Positions 18,599-27,560 of a stretch of DNA of 64,000 nt are shown piece after piece. The position numbers and the translations under genes are program-made. The DNA lies in the NCBI RefSeq assembly GCF_020524345.1, contig NZ_JAIVLH010000023.1, forward strand, positions 26,745 through 90,744. The letters run 5' to 3'. The notes under the pieces are model-generated. The model was not told where the DNA came from, searched no databases, and saw only the letters and a list, made by a program, of their open reading frames with translations. Positions within the stretch are counted from its first letter, which is position 1. Each line of letters begins with the position of its first letter. Source of the stretch: Metabacillus niabensis. GTDB lineage: Bacteria; Bacillota; Bacilli; Bacillales; Bacillaceae.

Positions 18599-18667
18599 TT
18601 ACGTCCCTAATAAATAATCAATTTCTATCGAAAGTAATGTAATAAGCTCATCTTGATTTAAGTTCAT
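18599..18667 (-). CDS. Possible 22-residue peptide (unrecognised)
   Basis: Minus-strand ORF beginning ATG at 18665-18667 (MNLNQDELITLLSIE) and ending 1 base before a perfect terminator stem. An AGAGGTGG ribosome binding site lies 13 bases upstream, farther than usual. Acidic-amphipathic composition and the terminator argue for a real short transcript. The spacing argues against efficient translation, so the RNA itself might be the product. Confidence 0.25.
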   Translation of the reverse strand: MNLNQDELITLLSIEIDYLLGT

Positions 18668-18746
18668 ACAACGTTTATTTCCACCTCTATTCGGGAATAA
18701 AAAAGATAATTTTACGATTTATTACTTCAAAGGGAATGATAAAATA

Positions 18747-19751
18747 ATGACTAATCGTTTGAGTTATTTTGATAATGCAAAATTCTTTTTAATTTTTTTA
18801 GTTGTTTTTGGTCATATTATTAGGCCATTTATCGATGAAAGTGATGTTATGTTGACCATTTATAAATTTGTTTATACGTTTCATATGCCAGCATTCATTT
18901 TAGTATCCGGTTATTTTGCCAAGGGATTTAATAAGAAGGGCTATGTAAGTAAAATCGCCAAAAAGCTTATTTTGCCTTATTTAATTTTCCAAGGAATTTA
19001 CTCTGTCTATTATTTTGCGATTGAAAAACAAGGTGCAAGTGTTCTGGATCCATTAGATCCCCACTGGTCATTATGGTTTCTAGTCAGTTTATTCTTCTGG
19101 AATGTTTTCTTATTTGGAGCAACAAAGCTTTCTCCAAAATGGTCATTAACTTGGGCTTTTGCGCTCGGAATTGCAGTTGGATATTTTGACATAGTAAGTA
19201 ATTATTTAAGCTTATCAAGAACATTTGTGTTTTTTCCATTATTTTTAATCGGTTTTTATTTAAAGAAAGAGCATTTTACGTTCATTACTAAACCAAATAT
19301 CAGAGTTATTGCCGTGTTATTGTTAACCATAACATTTGTATCGTATTTCTATATTGACTTTGATTATGAATGGCTATTTGGTTCAAAGCCTTATTCACAG
19401 TTTGGTGATGTATCTATTTTTAATGCAATTATTAGAATGGGCTTTTACACTTTAACATTGATCACGTCTCTTAGTTTTTTGGCTCTCATTCCTACAAGAC
19501 ATGCATTCTTCACCGAGTGGGGAACTAGGACGTTCTATGTATATCTTCTGCATGGGTTCATCATACAATATATGAGAAAAGGCGATACGATTGAGTGGTT
19601 GGGCGATTATCAAAGTATTGCTACTCTTACGTTGTTAGCAATTTTACTAACAACGGTATTATCAACAAAAACAGTAAAAGAAATTGCGAGCCCTTTTATT
19701 GAGTTAAAGCCATCTCATTTATATCTTAAGCCTTTTTCATTGAATAAGTAA
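18747..19751 (+). CDS. ykrP: Acyltransferase 3 family membrane protein (YkrP-like)
   Basis: 334-residue polytopic membrane protein of the acyltransferase-3 family, which acetylates extracytoplasmic sugars or polymers. Around ten hydrophobic segments are present. The N-terminal SYFDNAKFFLIFLVVFGHII carries the conserved His of the first helix, and FHMPAFILVSGYFAKG is the typical second-helix motif. B. subtilis ykrP lies next to kinE as here. The substrate is unknown. It stands alone, with a hairpin terminator downstream. The start ATG has GGGA 9 bases upstream. Confidence 0.83.
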   Translation: MTNRLSYFDNAKFFLIFLVVFGHIIRPFIDESDVMLTIYKFVYTFHMPAFILVSGYFAKGFNKKGYVSKIAKKLILPYLIFQGIYSVYYFAIEKQGASVLDPLDPHWSLWFLVSLFFWNVFLFGATKLSPKWSLTWAFALGIAVGYFDIVSNYLSLSRTFVFFPLFLIGFYLKKEHFTFITKPNIRVIAVLLLTITFVSYFYIDFDYEWLFGSKPYSQFGDVSIFNAIIRMGFYTLTLITSLSFLALIPTRHAFFTEWGTRTFYVYLLHGFIIQYMRKGDTIEWLGDYQSIATLTLLAILLTTVLSTKTVKEIASPFIELKPSHLYLKPFSLNK

Positions 19752-19755
19752 TGAC

Positions 19756-19796
19756 ATGAGACATTTTCCTTTAAAGGATAATGTCTCATTTTTGTT
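19756..19796 (+). terminator. Terminator after ykrP
   Basis: ATGAGACATT / AATGTCTCAT stem (19756-19765 with 19780-19789) with further pairing of TTCC and AGGA inside, then TTTTTG. Confidence 0.88.
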
Positions 19797-19920
19797 TAAA
19801 TGCCTGGTATTCCTTCCATACTGTGGTTATATACCCAATCGAAGCATTATGTTAAAATAAATAATTGATTAAAAGCTTACGCAATTTGTTTTTATAAAAT
19901 CAAATAAAAGTGGTGTAGAA

Positions 19921-21687
19921 ATGAAAACTGTTTTATCAACATTAAATGCAAAATATATTCATACAAGTTTATCAATTCGTTATTTAAAAGCATACGCAGA
20001 ACCTGATTATGATATAGAGTTAGCAGAATATACAATTAAAGATCCTGCAATGAATATCGTTACAGACCTTCATGCAAAAAAACCTGAGATTATCGGATTT
20101 AGCTGCTATATTTGGAATATTGAAGAAACCATAAAAGTAATAAAAATGTTGAAGAAGATTAACCCCTCTTTACTGATTGTATTAGGAGGACCAGAGGTAA
20201 CATATGACACTAGGGAATGGATGGAGAAGATTCCGGAAGTTGACTTTATTATTATTGGAGAAGGAGAACATTCATTTAAGCAATTATTAGATGAATTACA
20301 TGGTGAACATAACTTTGAAAATGTTAGTGGAATGGCTTACCGCAAAGACGAAACATTACAAATTAAGCCGCAGCGGAACAAAATTGATTTAAAAACATTA
20401 CCTTCTCCATTTCGTTTTAAAGAAGATTTGTCACAGCTTTCAAAGCGTGTTACGTATATTGAAACAAGTCGCGGTTGCCCTTTTAGCTGCCAATTTTGCC
20501 TATCATCGATAGAAGTAGGTGTACGTTACTTTGATCGTGAAAAAGTTAAAGAAGATATTCGCTTTCTAATGGAAAATGGTGCAAAGACAATTAAATTTGT
20601 TGATCGTACATTTAATATTAGCCGTAGCTATGCCATGGAAATGTTTCAATTTCTCATTGATGAGCACAAGCCTGGTACTGTATTTCAATTTGAAATAACA
20701 GCAGACATTATGAGACCTGAAGTAATTCAATTTTTAAACGACAGTGCCCCTAAAGGTTTGTTCAGATTCGAAATTGGTGTTCAATCAACAAACGATGCAA
20801 CAAATGAACTTGTGATGAGGAAACAAAACTTTAGTAAGTTAACACGTACTGTCACAATGGTAAAAGATGGACAGAAAATTGATCAGCATCTTGATTTAAT
20901 TGCCGGTTTACCTGAAGAAGATTATTATTCATTTAAGAAAACCTTTAATGATGTTTTTGAGCTACGTCCAGAAGAGCTTCAGCTAGGATTTTTGAAAATG
21001 TTACGAGGAACTGGTCTTAGACTTCGGGCCGAAGATCATGGTTATGTATATATGGATCATTCCCCTTATGAAATTCTGAAAAACAACATCCTATCATTTG
21101 AAGATATTACAAAAATTAAACATGTGGAAGATGTATTAGAAAAATATTGGAATGATCATCGCATGGATGAAACTATTGAATACTTAGTTTCAAACGTTTT
21201 TGCCACTCCTTTTGACTTTTTTCAGGATTTTGGAACCTTTTGGGATGAAAAAGGCTGGAGTCGAATTGGCCATCAGTTAGAAGACCTTTATAAACATCTA
21301 TTTGAATTCCTTGCTAGCTACAATCATGACGTTGTAGACATTGTTAGTGGATTTATGAAATATGATTATTTACGTAATCAAAAATTTAAACCACGTAAAC
21401 CTTGGTGGGATGATGCACTATCAAAACAGGAACGCAGCAAAATTTACCACTCCATCTTAGAAAACCCTCTTCTTTTGGGTGAGGAATTTGCAAGAAAACA
21501 ACTAACAGAGAAGGATCTATTCAAACATACAGTGCTTGAAACCTTACCATTTAATTTAAATCACTACCTTAAAACAGGAATAATGGTAGAAGAAGGCTCT
21601 TTCATTCTTGTTCACTATGATGCCATCCATTCAAAAACAACAGTATATACAGCTTTATCACGTGAATTCGAATCTAAAGTAGGCTGA
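19921..21687 (+). CDS. B12-binding domain radical SAM protein
   Basis: 588-residue protein with an N-terminal B12-binding-like domain (about residues 1-130; GFSCYIWN, LGGPEVTYD, IIIGEGE) and a radical SAM core with the CxxxCxxC cluster motif at Cys186, Cys190 and Cys193 in SRGCPFSCQFC. A C-terminal region (about 380-588) corresponds to the DUF4080 type often joined to this architecture. The reaction is unknown; such proteins are common in Bacillaceae. The ribosome binding site is weak (GGTGTAG). A terminator follows at once. It is not in an operon. Confidence 0.85.
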   Translation: MKTVLSTLNAKYIHTSLSIRYLKAYAEPDYDIELAEYTIKDPAMNIVTDLHAKKPEIIGFSCYIWNIEETIKVIKMLKKINPSLLIVLGGPEVTYDTREWMEKIPEVDFIIIGEGEHSFKQLLDELHGEHNFENVSGMAYRKDETLQIKPQRNKIDLKTLPSPFRFKEDLSQLSKRVTYIETSRGCPFSCQFCLSSIEVGVRYFDREKVKEDIRFLMENGAKTIKFVDRTFNISRSYAMEMFQFLIDEHKPGTVFQFEITADIMRPEVIQFLNDSAPKGLFRFEIGVQSTNDATNELVMRKQNFSKLTRTVTMVKDGQKIDQHLDLIAGLPEEDYYSFKKTFNDVFELRPEELQLGFLKMLRGTGLRLRAEDHGYVYMDHSPYEILKNNILSFEDITKIKHVEDVLEKYWNDHRMDETIEYLVSNVFATPFDFFQDFGTFWDEKGWSRIGHQLEDLYKHLFEFLASYNHDVVDIVSGFMKYDYLRNQKFKPRKPWWDDALSKQERSKIYHSILENPLLLGEEFARKQLTEKDLFKHTVLETLPFNLNHYLKTGIMVEEGSFILVHYDAIHSKTTVYTALSREFESKVG

Positions 21688-21691
21688 AGGA

Positions 21692-21724
21692 AAAAGTGAG
21701 AGGATTATCTCTCACTTTTCTTTT
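21692..21724. terminator. Terminator after the B12-radical SAM gene
   Basis: AAAAGTGAGAG / CTCTCACTTTT perfect 11-bp stem, loop GATTAT, then TCTTTTTTT. The loop and right arm overlap the stop region of the convergent small gene. Confidence 0.9.
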
Positions 21725-21872
21725 TTTCCTTTTTATTACCTGCTAGTGCGCTATATAGTTGAGATGCATTAACATCTCCCATTTCATGACCAAATTCTTC
21801 TTGTAGTAAATCCTTTTCAGTAGGAATTTTATGGTTTTGCATATCTTTACTTTTCATTTTTTTACGTGTCAT
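21705..21872 (-). CDS. Small hydrophilic protein, 55 residues (unrecognised)
   Basis: Minus-strand ORF starting at ATG 21870-21872 (MTRKKMKSKDMQN) and ending at TAA 21705-21707. The start overlaps the stop of the upstream small ORF as ATGA, which implies translational coupling. It is highly charged, with Lys-rich ends (GNKKEKKKSER) and a central EEFGHEMGDVNASQLYSALA. Short, charged and coupled small genes are common among Bacillus spore-associated proteins, but I cannot assign a family. Confidence 0.6.
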   Translation of the reverse strand: MTRKKMKSKDMQNHKIPTEKDLLQEEFGHEMGDVNASQLYSALAGNKKEKKKSER

Positions 21873-22027
21873 GATGATTTCCCTTGCTTTCCATGTTTAG
21901 AGTTTCGATTTGCACCCTTCATCGGGTTTTCATCATCATTAATTTCAGCAAATTCTACATCCGGCAGACTTTCTGTTGGTGTATTATTATGTTTTACAGC
22001 TTGATTTCGAAATGCTTTTCTCTTCAA
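21869..22027 (-). CDS. Small hydrophilic protein, about 52 residues (possible spore protein)
   Basis: I chose the TTG start at 22025-22027 (MKRKAFRNQAVKH) because GAGGTGAGAAGA stands directly upstream; a longer frame begins at 22063. The protein is basic at both ends with a central LPDVEFAEINDDENP segment, a pattern loosely like YfhD-type small Bacillus spore proteins. It is coupled by ATGA overlap to the next small gene, so the two form a mini-operon. Function unknown. Confidence 0.55.
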   Translation of the reverse strand: MKRKAFRNQAVKHNNTPTESLPDVEFAEINDDENPMKGANRNSKHGKQGKSS

Positions 22028-22177
22028 TCTTCTCACCTCAATGATAAGTTTCGACTTATTCAAGATGTTACTTCTTTACTTTCTCCATTTTACTGTTTTC
22101 TATCATAGGTAGAAATCGGAAAAAAGATCAGTTACTAATTGGACATTCTAAACATAAATAAAGTTGAGGTGAAAAAT

Positions 22178-22519
22178 GTGAAAAAGGAAAAGGAAGACAA
22201 GTTTTCACTTGATGAATCATTACCACATCAAACACATGCTCCCTCTTGGAAAGGAACAGGAGTGAAAATGAAGGAACCGTTTTTAAATGACTATGGGGTT
22301 GTAATTGGCGATAGCAACTATAACTCCGAGCATTCTCCACTAAACAATTGGAGTGATGAGATTGATCCGGCAATTATGTCTGGTGAACAGTGGGTTCACC
22401 AGACAAATGATATTGGCTGGAATACTCCTGAAAATAGAGAATTACTTGAAGAAAAGAGAAAACCAAATGGTGTTCCCTTTACACATCCTGATAAAGATGT
22501 AAGTTATAACAGTGACTAA
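22178..22519 (+). CDS. DUF3905-like conserved hypothetical protein
   Basis: 113-residue hydrophilic protein. I chose GTG at 22178 (MKKEKEDKFSLDES) because GAGGTGA lies 6 bases upstream; the longer TTG start at 22139 adds unlike residues. Segments HQTHAPSWKGTGVKMKEPF, GDSNYNSEHSPL and QWVHQTNDIGWNTPENRELL look like a family conserved in spore formers that I recall as DUF3905. No signal peptide or membrane segment is visible. Function unknown. Confidence 0.7.
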   Translation: MKKEKEDKFSLDESLPHQTHAPSWKGTGVKMKEPFLNDYGVVIGDSNYNSEHSPLNNWSDEIDPAIMSGEQWVHQTNDIGWNTPENRELLEEKRKPNGVPFTHPDKDVSYNSD

Positions 22520-22530
22520 ATTAGTAAGAA

Positions 22531-22677
22531 AAGCGCAAGCATCTTGGTCAGCCTAGGCTTGGACAAAAAAGACGCAAATGAACAGAAGATGGTTCTTTGT
22601 CTTCAATTCATTTGTGACTAGACCCTAGAGACAGTCAATAACGCGACGTCCTGTTCGGTGCTGGATGTCGAAGCGCT
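22531..22677. repeat. Candidate intergenic repeat element with inverted ends
   Basis: About 147-base non-coding stretch that begins AAGCGCAAGCATC and ends GATGTCGAAGCGCTT. AAGCGC and GCGCTT are exact inverted ends, with GCATC/GATGTC also near-complementary. Inside are further complementary patches (GTCAGCCTAGGCTTGGAC, GACGTCCTG). GC content is higher than in the flanks. Similar AAGCGC-ended elements occur in multiple copies in Bacillus genomes, but only one copy is in this window. Confidence 0.45.
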
Positions 22678-22722
22678 TATCCACAGTTCAAGAATTTTAT
22701 AATTTCCAAAACGAATAAAATA

Positions 22723-22760
22723 GATGACTCAAAATAAAATCCATTTGAGTCATCCATTTT
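22723..22760. terminator. Terminator upstream of pbp 3' end
   Basis: GATGACTCAAA (22723-22733) / TTTGAGTCATC (22744-22754). T6 follows on the plus strand, and on the minus strand TATTTTATT follows, so it mainly ends the minus-strand PBP gene. Confidence 0.85.
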
Positions 22761-24779
22761 TTATTCATTCGAGAGATATTGCTTCATGACCTCTTTTACC
22801 TTAGGAACTACGTAATGGCTCCCTCCCTTGTCTTTTACATCTTCAATCATCATTGTAACCAAGAGTTCAGGATTATCTGTATTAACAGCTACAAACCATC
22901 CATTTTCTTTACCTGTCTTATCTTCTTTTGACTGTTTTAATTCAGCTGTTCCAGTTTTTCCTGCTATCTGTAGGCTATCTACTTTAGGCTCATAAGCAGT
23001 ACCATTTGGATTATTTACAACTTCTTTTAAGTTTGATAGTAGAATATCGTTATTTTCCTTCTTTGTAATATTTTCTTTCCAAAAACTTGTTTTTGCTTCT
23101 TCTGTGACCTCGAGATACGGTTTTATCATACTGCCATTATTTACATAGGTGGTATATGCTGCTGTCAAATGAAAAGGACTCATCAATATTTCTCCTTGTC
23201 CATAACCAGAATCGGCCAGAAGCTGTTCATTTGATAGATTTTGATTCGAAATAGAAGATGTTGTGATTGGAAAAGGAAAATCAATGTCTTCTTCAAATCC
23301 AAACTGTTTTAAACCGTTTACCATTTCCTCTGCCCCTATATCCAATGCTAATTGAGCAAAATAGATATTGTCAGAATAGATAAGGGCATCCTTTAAGTTA
23401 ACATTTGAATCTGAATCTGAAACTCTTGTTATGCTATAATTTCCCCAACTAGCATCTTTTTTCCACGTTAGTCCTGTTATTTGTTTTTCAGCATCAGGAT
23501 CTAACTTTCCTGCATTCAATCCAATCGATGCAATAATCGGTTTCAAAGAAGATCCTGGAGAAAAGGTTTTATTAAATCGAGCCATTAAGGGCTTTTGTGG
23601 ATTATCGGATAAGGTTGCATATTGTGATGAAGATAGTCCATATATAAATTCATTAGGATTATAAGAAGGACTGCTCACTAAAGCTAATGTTTCTCCTGTT
23701 AAAGGATCCATTGCAACAGCTGTACCTGCTTCACCCTTGAGCTGATTAAACAGTTGTTTTTGCAGCTCACCATCAATAGTTACTTGTATATCCTCACCAT
23801 TTTCAGGAGGCTTTTCAGCAATAATTTTATCTGTACCTTCGACGTAAATGGTATAACCTGTTTCTCCTTTTAATCTTGATTCAAATACTTGTTCCAATCC
23901 AGCTTTTCCAACTAAGGATTGACTGGAATATCCTTCATCATTTAATTCCTCAAGCTGTTCTGCTGTAATACTTCCAATATATCCTGTTAGATGGGCGGCA
24001 GCTTCTCCGTAAGGATAAAACCTTGCTGGAACATCTTTCTTTTGAATAGATGGAATTGAAATTAATTCAGCAAGTAATTCCTGTTGTTGTGGATCAATTT
24101 TTTTAATAGGAACAAATAATTCAGGTTGAACCCAGCTTTGTGAAAGCTTATCTTCTATTTCTTTCACATCCATTGAAAGTATTTTAGCAATCTTTTCGAT
24201 CGTTTCATCTCGATTTTCCGGAAGATTGCCTGGTACAATTCCAATTTCATAGGCTAAACCATTCACTGCAAGCCCTTTATTTTTTTCATCAAAAATTTGT
24301 CCACGCTCAGGTGATGTACTACTCACTCTTACTTCTTCATTGGCTTCTAATTGCGGAAAGATCATAGAAGGTGACCAGGAAATAAACCAATCCTCTCCAT
24401 CTTCTGTTTCTTCCTGGATAATCTTCACATCTTGATCAAATGATATTGGGCCAGCCAGGGTGTCCATTGTTAATGAAAAAGGATAGCTAACCTCTGTTGC
24501 CTTATCATCTATCTTTTCTTCTTCCGGTTTATCAAACTCAACCTTCAACTCATTAACTGACACACCCTCGTATATACCTTTATAGCGACTAACAAAATCT
24601 TCTTTTGTAATCTCCTCTTTTGCATTTGACGATAGTTTATCGTACATTTCTGAAAACTTTTGATCATTCCATAATTTTATGTATTCAGAAAAACGGTCTG
24701 CAGCAGTTGGTGCTTCTGAGCATGCACTTAATACGATTAATAATACAAAAAAAACAAATGCCATTAAACTTTTTCTCAT
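22761..24779 (-). CDS. Class B penicillin-binding protein, PBP3/MecA-like lipoprotein
   Basis: 672-residue peptidoglycan transpeptidase anchored outside the membrane. It has a lipoprotein signal with lipobox LSAC (Cys20), an N-terminal NTF2-like MecA_N domain (about 25-145), a PBP dimerisation domain (about 155-315) and a transpeptidase domain (about 345-665). Active-site motifs are SSLK (Ser410-Lys413), SDN (469-471) and KTG (608-610), all intact. This architecture matches B. subtilis PBP3 (PbpC) and the beta-lactam-insensitive PBP2a group. No mecR/bla-type regulators are adjacent, so a housekeeping transpeptidase is likely. Single gene. Confidence 0.9.
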   Translation of the reverse strand: MRKSLMAFVFFVLLIVLSACSEAPTAADRFSEYIKLWNDQKFSEMYDKLSSNAKEEITKEDFVSRYKGIYEGVSVNELKVEFDKPEEEKIDDKATEVSYPFSLTMDTLAGPISFDQDVKIIQEETEDGEDWFISWSPSMIFPQLEANEEVRVSSTSPERGQIFDEKNKGLAVNGLAYEIGIVPGNLPENRDETIEKIAKILSMDVKEIEDKLSQSWVQPELFVPIKKIDPQQQELLAELISIPSIQKKDVPARFYPYGEAAAHLTGYIGSITAEQLEELNDEGYSSQSLVGKAGLEQVFESRLKGETGYTIYVEGTDKIIAEKPPENGEDIQVTIDGELQKQLFNQLKGEAGTAVAMDPLTGETLALVSSPSYNPNEFIYGLSSSQYATLSDNPQKPLMARFNKTFSPGSSLKPIIASIGLNAGKLDPDAEKQITGLTWKKDASWGNYSITRVSDSDSNVNLKDALIYSDNIYFAQLALDIGAEEMVNGLKQFGFEEDIDFPFPITTSSISNQNLSNEQLLADSGYGQGEILMSPFHLTAAYTTYVNNGSMIKPYLEVTEEAKTSFWKENITKKENNDILLSNLKEVVNNPNGTAYEPKVDSLQIAGKTGTAELKQSKEDKTGKENGWFVAVNTDNPELLVTMMIEDVKDKGGSHYVVPKVKEVMKQYLSNE

Positions 24780-24858
24780 ATCGCTCCCTCCTCCTTACAT
24801 ATTGTACCAAAGATTAAGATGCCATCAATTAATATCGACTGATTTTTTGTTAAATGAA

Positions 24859-24893
24859 AAAAGAGCTGGATTAACTCCAACTCTTTTCCTTTC
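24859..24893 (-). terminator. Terminator after ktrD
   Basis: On the minus strand AAAAGAGTTGGA pairs with TCCAGCTCTTTT (24859-24887), followed by more T. It lies just downstream of the ktrD stop. Confidence 0.85.
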
Positions 24894-26246
24894 CTATCCA
24901 ATAATGACTCTTTCCTTTGGATAATGAAAATTATCTTTTTTCTCTTTTGTTCCTAACAGATATAAGAATGTTAATATCCCAATACGACCGATAAACATTA
25001 AGATCATAATGATGATTTTGCCTAATATACTAAGTTCTGCTGTAATTCCTATTGATAGTCCGGTTGTTCCAAATGCAGAGCATACTTCAAATAAAATAGA
25101 AACAAACGGGAAAGGTTCTGTTATTGATAAAATGACGACTGAGGTAAAACATATTAGGAAGGCCATCATTGTGACGACAACAGATTTATTAAGGTCTGCT
25201 TCATGTAGCTCCCGTTTAAATATTTTGATCGATTTATGTCCTCTTGCGAAATGAAATAGGAATAATAAATTTAGCGCAAATGTTGTAGTACGAATTCCTC
25301 CTCCAACTGAACTGGGAGAAGCTCCAATGAACATTAAAGCACATAATATTAAAATGGTTGTCTCAGTGAATAAGCTTACATCCATTGTTGCTAACCCACC
25401 ACTTCTAGTAGCAGTTGATTGAAACAATGAATAAAAGAAGGTTTCATGCCATTCTTTCCCCTTAAAGAAGTGTGAATATTCTAAAATAGCAATTGCAATT
25501 GTTCCGAACAAAATAAGCGCAAAGAACGTAATAGTTGTCAGCTTAGTAAATAAGGTAAACCGATGTCTTTTATTTTTGTTGAATAAAAAATCCTTTACTT
25601 CAATCAAAACAGGAAAACCAATAGCTCCCAATACGATAAGAATCATGGTGATAAACTGAATAAAATAATCATGGGCAAACGGGATCATTGATTGACCTGT
25701 TATATCAAAACCACCATTGGTTGTTGCACTGATTGAGGTGAAGAAACCATGTAAATAGGCTTCTTGCCAAGTTGGGTAATATTTAAGGAAATAGGTCCCT
25801 AGTATTAACCCACCAAGAAATTCGATTAAAAGAATGAGCACAATAATTTGACGAATCAGATTCACTATTCCTGATAAGTTAACTTGATTTTGATCTGCCA
25901 TAATAAGTTGCCGTTCTTTTAAGCCAATCTTTTTCCCCATAATAAGCCATACAAATGTTCCGAGTGTCATTATTCCAATTCCACCGAATTGCAATACAAA
26001 GGCCAAGATAAATATACCTGGAACACTAAATGTTTCAGCAGTAGACACAGTTGTTAAACCTGTAACACTAACAGCACTTACTGCAGTAAAAAGTCTGTCG
26101 ATAAAGGCAAATTCAACACCTGGCTTATGGGCCACAGGTAAACTTAACAATAAAACAGAAACACTTACAGCTAAAAAATAATAGGCAACGATTAGTTGTA
26201 CCGGTGTTAATGATTGTAATCTAAGCTTAAATTGTTTCATATCCAT
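24894..26246 (-). CDS. ktrD: Ktr potassium transporter membrane subunit
   Basis: 450-residue TrkH/KtrB-type K+ channel-like subunit with four repeated M1-P-M2 units. P-loop filters are visible as SVTGLTT, TTNGGFD, TRSGGLA and TTGLSIG (one per repeat, each with the key Gly). In B. subtilis KtrD pairs with the RCK-domain protein KtrC encoded elsewhere; no such gene is near here either. It lies next to htpX as in B. subtilis (ykrM). The start (MDMKQ) could be the first or the third codon. A structured hairpin related to one near sigI lies about 155 bases upstream. Confidence 0.93.
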   Translation of the reverse strand: MDMKQFKLRLQSLTPVQLIVAYYFLAVSVSVLLLSLPVAHKPGVEFAFIDRLFTAVSAVSVTGLTTVSTAETFSVPGIFILAFVLQFGGIGIMTLGTFVWLIMGKKIGLKERQLIMADQNQVNLSGIVNLIRQIIVLILLIEFLGGLILGTYFLKYYPTWQEAYLHGFFTSISATTNGGFDITGQSMIPFAHDYFIQFITMILIVLGAIGFPVLIEVKDFLFNKNKRHRFTLFTKLTTITFFALILFGTIAIAILEYSHFFKGKEWHETFFYSLFQSTATRSGGLATMDVSLFTETTILILCALMFIGASPSSVGGGIRTTTFALNLLFLFHFARGHKSIKIFKRELHEADLNKSVVVTMMAFLICFTSVVILSITEPFPFVSILFEVCSAFGTTGLSIGITAELSILGKIIIMILMFIGRIGILTFLYLLGTKEKKDNFHYPKERVIIG

Positions 26247-26399
26247 TCATTCCTATCTTACAGTTCAAATACTATGAAATAAGGTGCTTTGATGCACTCA
26301 TGTTTTCTATCATAACGATTATTCATGGAAATGAAAAGGTTAATTCCCTTCTAATTTGTATCAATCAAGTAACAACTATGTATTTTCAAATATTTGAAA

Positions 26400-26450
26400 A
26401 CACGACTTACTACCAAGAATGGCGAAAGTCAATGTCTTTTCTTAATACTT
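26400..26450 (-). other. Conserved hairpin element, copy B (upstream of ktrD)
   Basis: Minus strand: TTAAGAAAAGACATT, then GACTTTCGCCATTCTTGG, TAGTAAGTC and GTGTTTTC. The outer stem GACTT/AAGTC closes over a GCCATT...GGTA internal region and ends in a short T-run. A related element lies at 31028-31072 with a compensatory change in the outer stem. It is not a riboswitch class that I can name. Confidence 0.4.
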
Positions 26451-26476
26451 TACTTTAGATACACGGTAAAAAAGTG

Positions 26477-26507
26477 AAAAGGATGACAATTATGCCATCC
26501 TTTTCTT
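26477..26507 (-). terminator. Terminator after htpX
   Basis: AAAAGGATG / CATCCTTTT stem (26477-26504) with a T-run on the minus strand, adjacent to the htpX stop. Confidence 0.85.
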
Positions 26508-27386
26508 TTATTTCGCTTCCAATCTATTAATACGATCATCTAAGTCAGGGTGTGTTGAAAATAATGAAATCCCTTTTTTGCTATTAATTTTTAATGTGGA
26601 TAAAGACGCTTGATCATCTCTTACTCGTTGAGTATATTGTTTAAGTGAACGCAGCGCATGAACCATCTTATCTTTACCGGCTAAATCGGCTCCACCTCTG
26701 TCTGCGTGAAATTCACGGTATCTAGAAAACGCAAATACAACTAAGCTTCCGAGTATTGAAAAGACTAACTGGAAAATAATCACAGCCACAAAATGAACAA
26801 TCGGAGCCAAGTCCTCCCGAACAAATCGTGAAACAAGCCATGCTGCTATTCGCGCTAGGAAGACAACAAATGTATTAACAATTCCTTGTAATAATGTCAT
26901 CGTCACCATATCACCGTTTGCGATATGAGCTACTTCATGTGCAACAACACCTTCAATAGCATCATCGTCCATTTCATGTAACAGTCCTGTTGATACAGCT
27001 ACTAAAGAACGACGTTTGGAAGGACCTGTAGCAAAAGCATTCACTTCAGGAGACTGATATATTCCTACCTGAGGCATTTTCATAAGTCCTGCTGCTCTTG
27101 ATAGGCGATGAACTCGTTCTACTAATTCTCTTTCTGCCGGAGAGAGCGAGCTATCAGGATTTAATACCTTCACACCCATCATCATTTTGGCCATCCAACG
27201 AGACATAGCCAATGATACAAATGACCCTGTAAATCCTACAACTGCACTAAAGATGAGGAGACTAACTAAATCGAGACCACCACCTGCTGTTTGATAAGGT
27301 GATATATTCAATAGGGATAAAACAATGCCAATTGTGGTGATAACTAAAATATTTGATAGTAGAAAAAGAAAAATTCTTTTTGCCAT
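26508..27386 (-). CDS. htpX: Membrane protease HtpX
   Basis: 292-residue M48-family zinc metalloprotease of the membrane. It has two N-terminal membrane segments (about 4-60), the zinc site HEVAH ([12 protein letters not shown], about residue 140) with a third ligand in [12 protein letters not shown], and two further hydrophobic segments (about 150-215). It degrades or processes misfolded membrane proteins. I chose the ATG at 27386 (MAKRIFLF) with GGAGGT upstream. It is divergent from the DUF1836 gene ykrK, the order found in B. subtilis, where YkrK represses htpX. Confidence 0.95.
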   Translation of the reverse strand: MAKRIFLFLLSNILVITTIGIVLSLLNISPYQTAGGGLDLVSLLIFSAVVGFTGSFVSLAMSRWMAKMMMGVKVLNPDSSLSPAERELVERVHRLSRAAGLMKMPQVGIYQSPEVNAFATGPSKRRSLVAVSTGLLHEMDDDAIEGVVAHEVAHIANGDMVTMTLLQGIVNTFVVFLARIAAWLVSRFVREDLAPIVHFVAVIIFQLVFSILGSLVVFAFSRYREFHADRGGADLAGKDKMVHALRSLKQYTQRVRDDQASLSTLKINSKKGISLFSTHPDLDDRINRLEAK

Positions 27387-27403
27387 ACAGACCTCCATCT
27401 TTC

Positions 27404-27419
27404 AAGTTCACATGAACTT
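27404..27419. promoter_or_regulatory. Palindrome in the htpX leader, candidate operator
   Basis: AAGTTCACATGAACTT: perfect 7-bp arms around a CA centre, located just downstream of the predicted htpX transcription start and between the divergent htpX and ykrK genes. Its placement suits a repressor such as YkrK. Identity of the binder is inference. Confidence 0.5.
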
Positions 27420-27433
27420 ATATTATAATAAAA

Positions 27434-27462
27434 ATTATAGAAACATTTTTCATAAAAAGCAA
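27434..27462 (-). promoter_or_regulatory. Sigma-A promoter of htpX
   Basis: On the minus strand TTGCTT (27462-27457), a 17-base spacer and TATAAT (27439-27434). Confidence 0.7.
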
Positions 27463-27560
27463 GATAGAATACTTACATTTAATAAATCGTTCACGATTTT
27501 GTTAAATCCTTTACAATAAAGATTAAACCGTCTTTTAGATTCATAAAATGAGGTGTTAAG

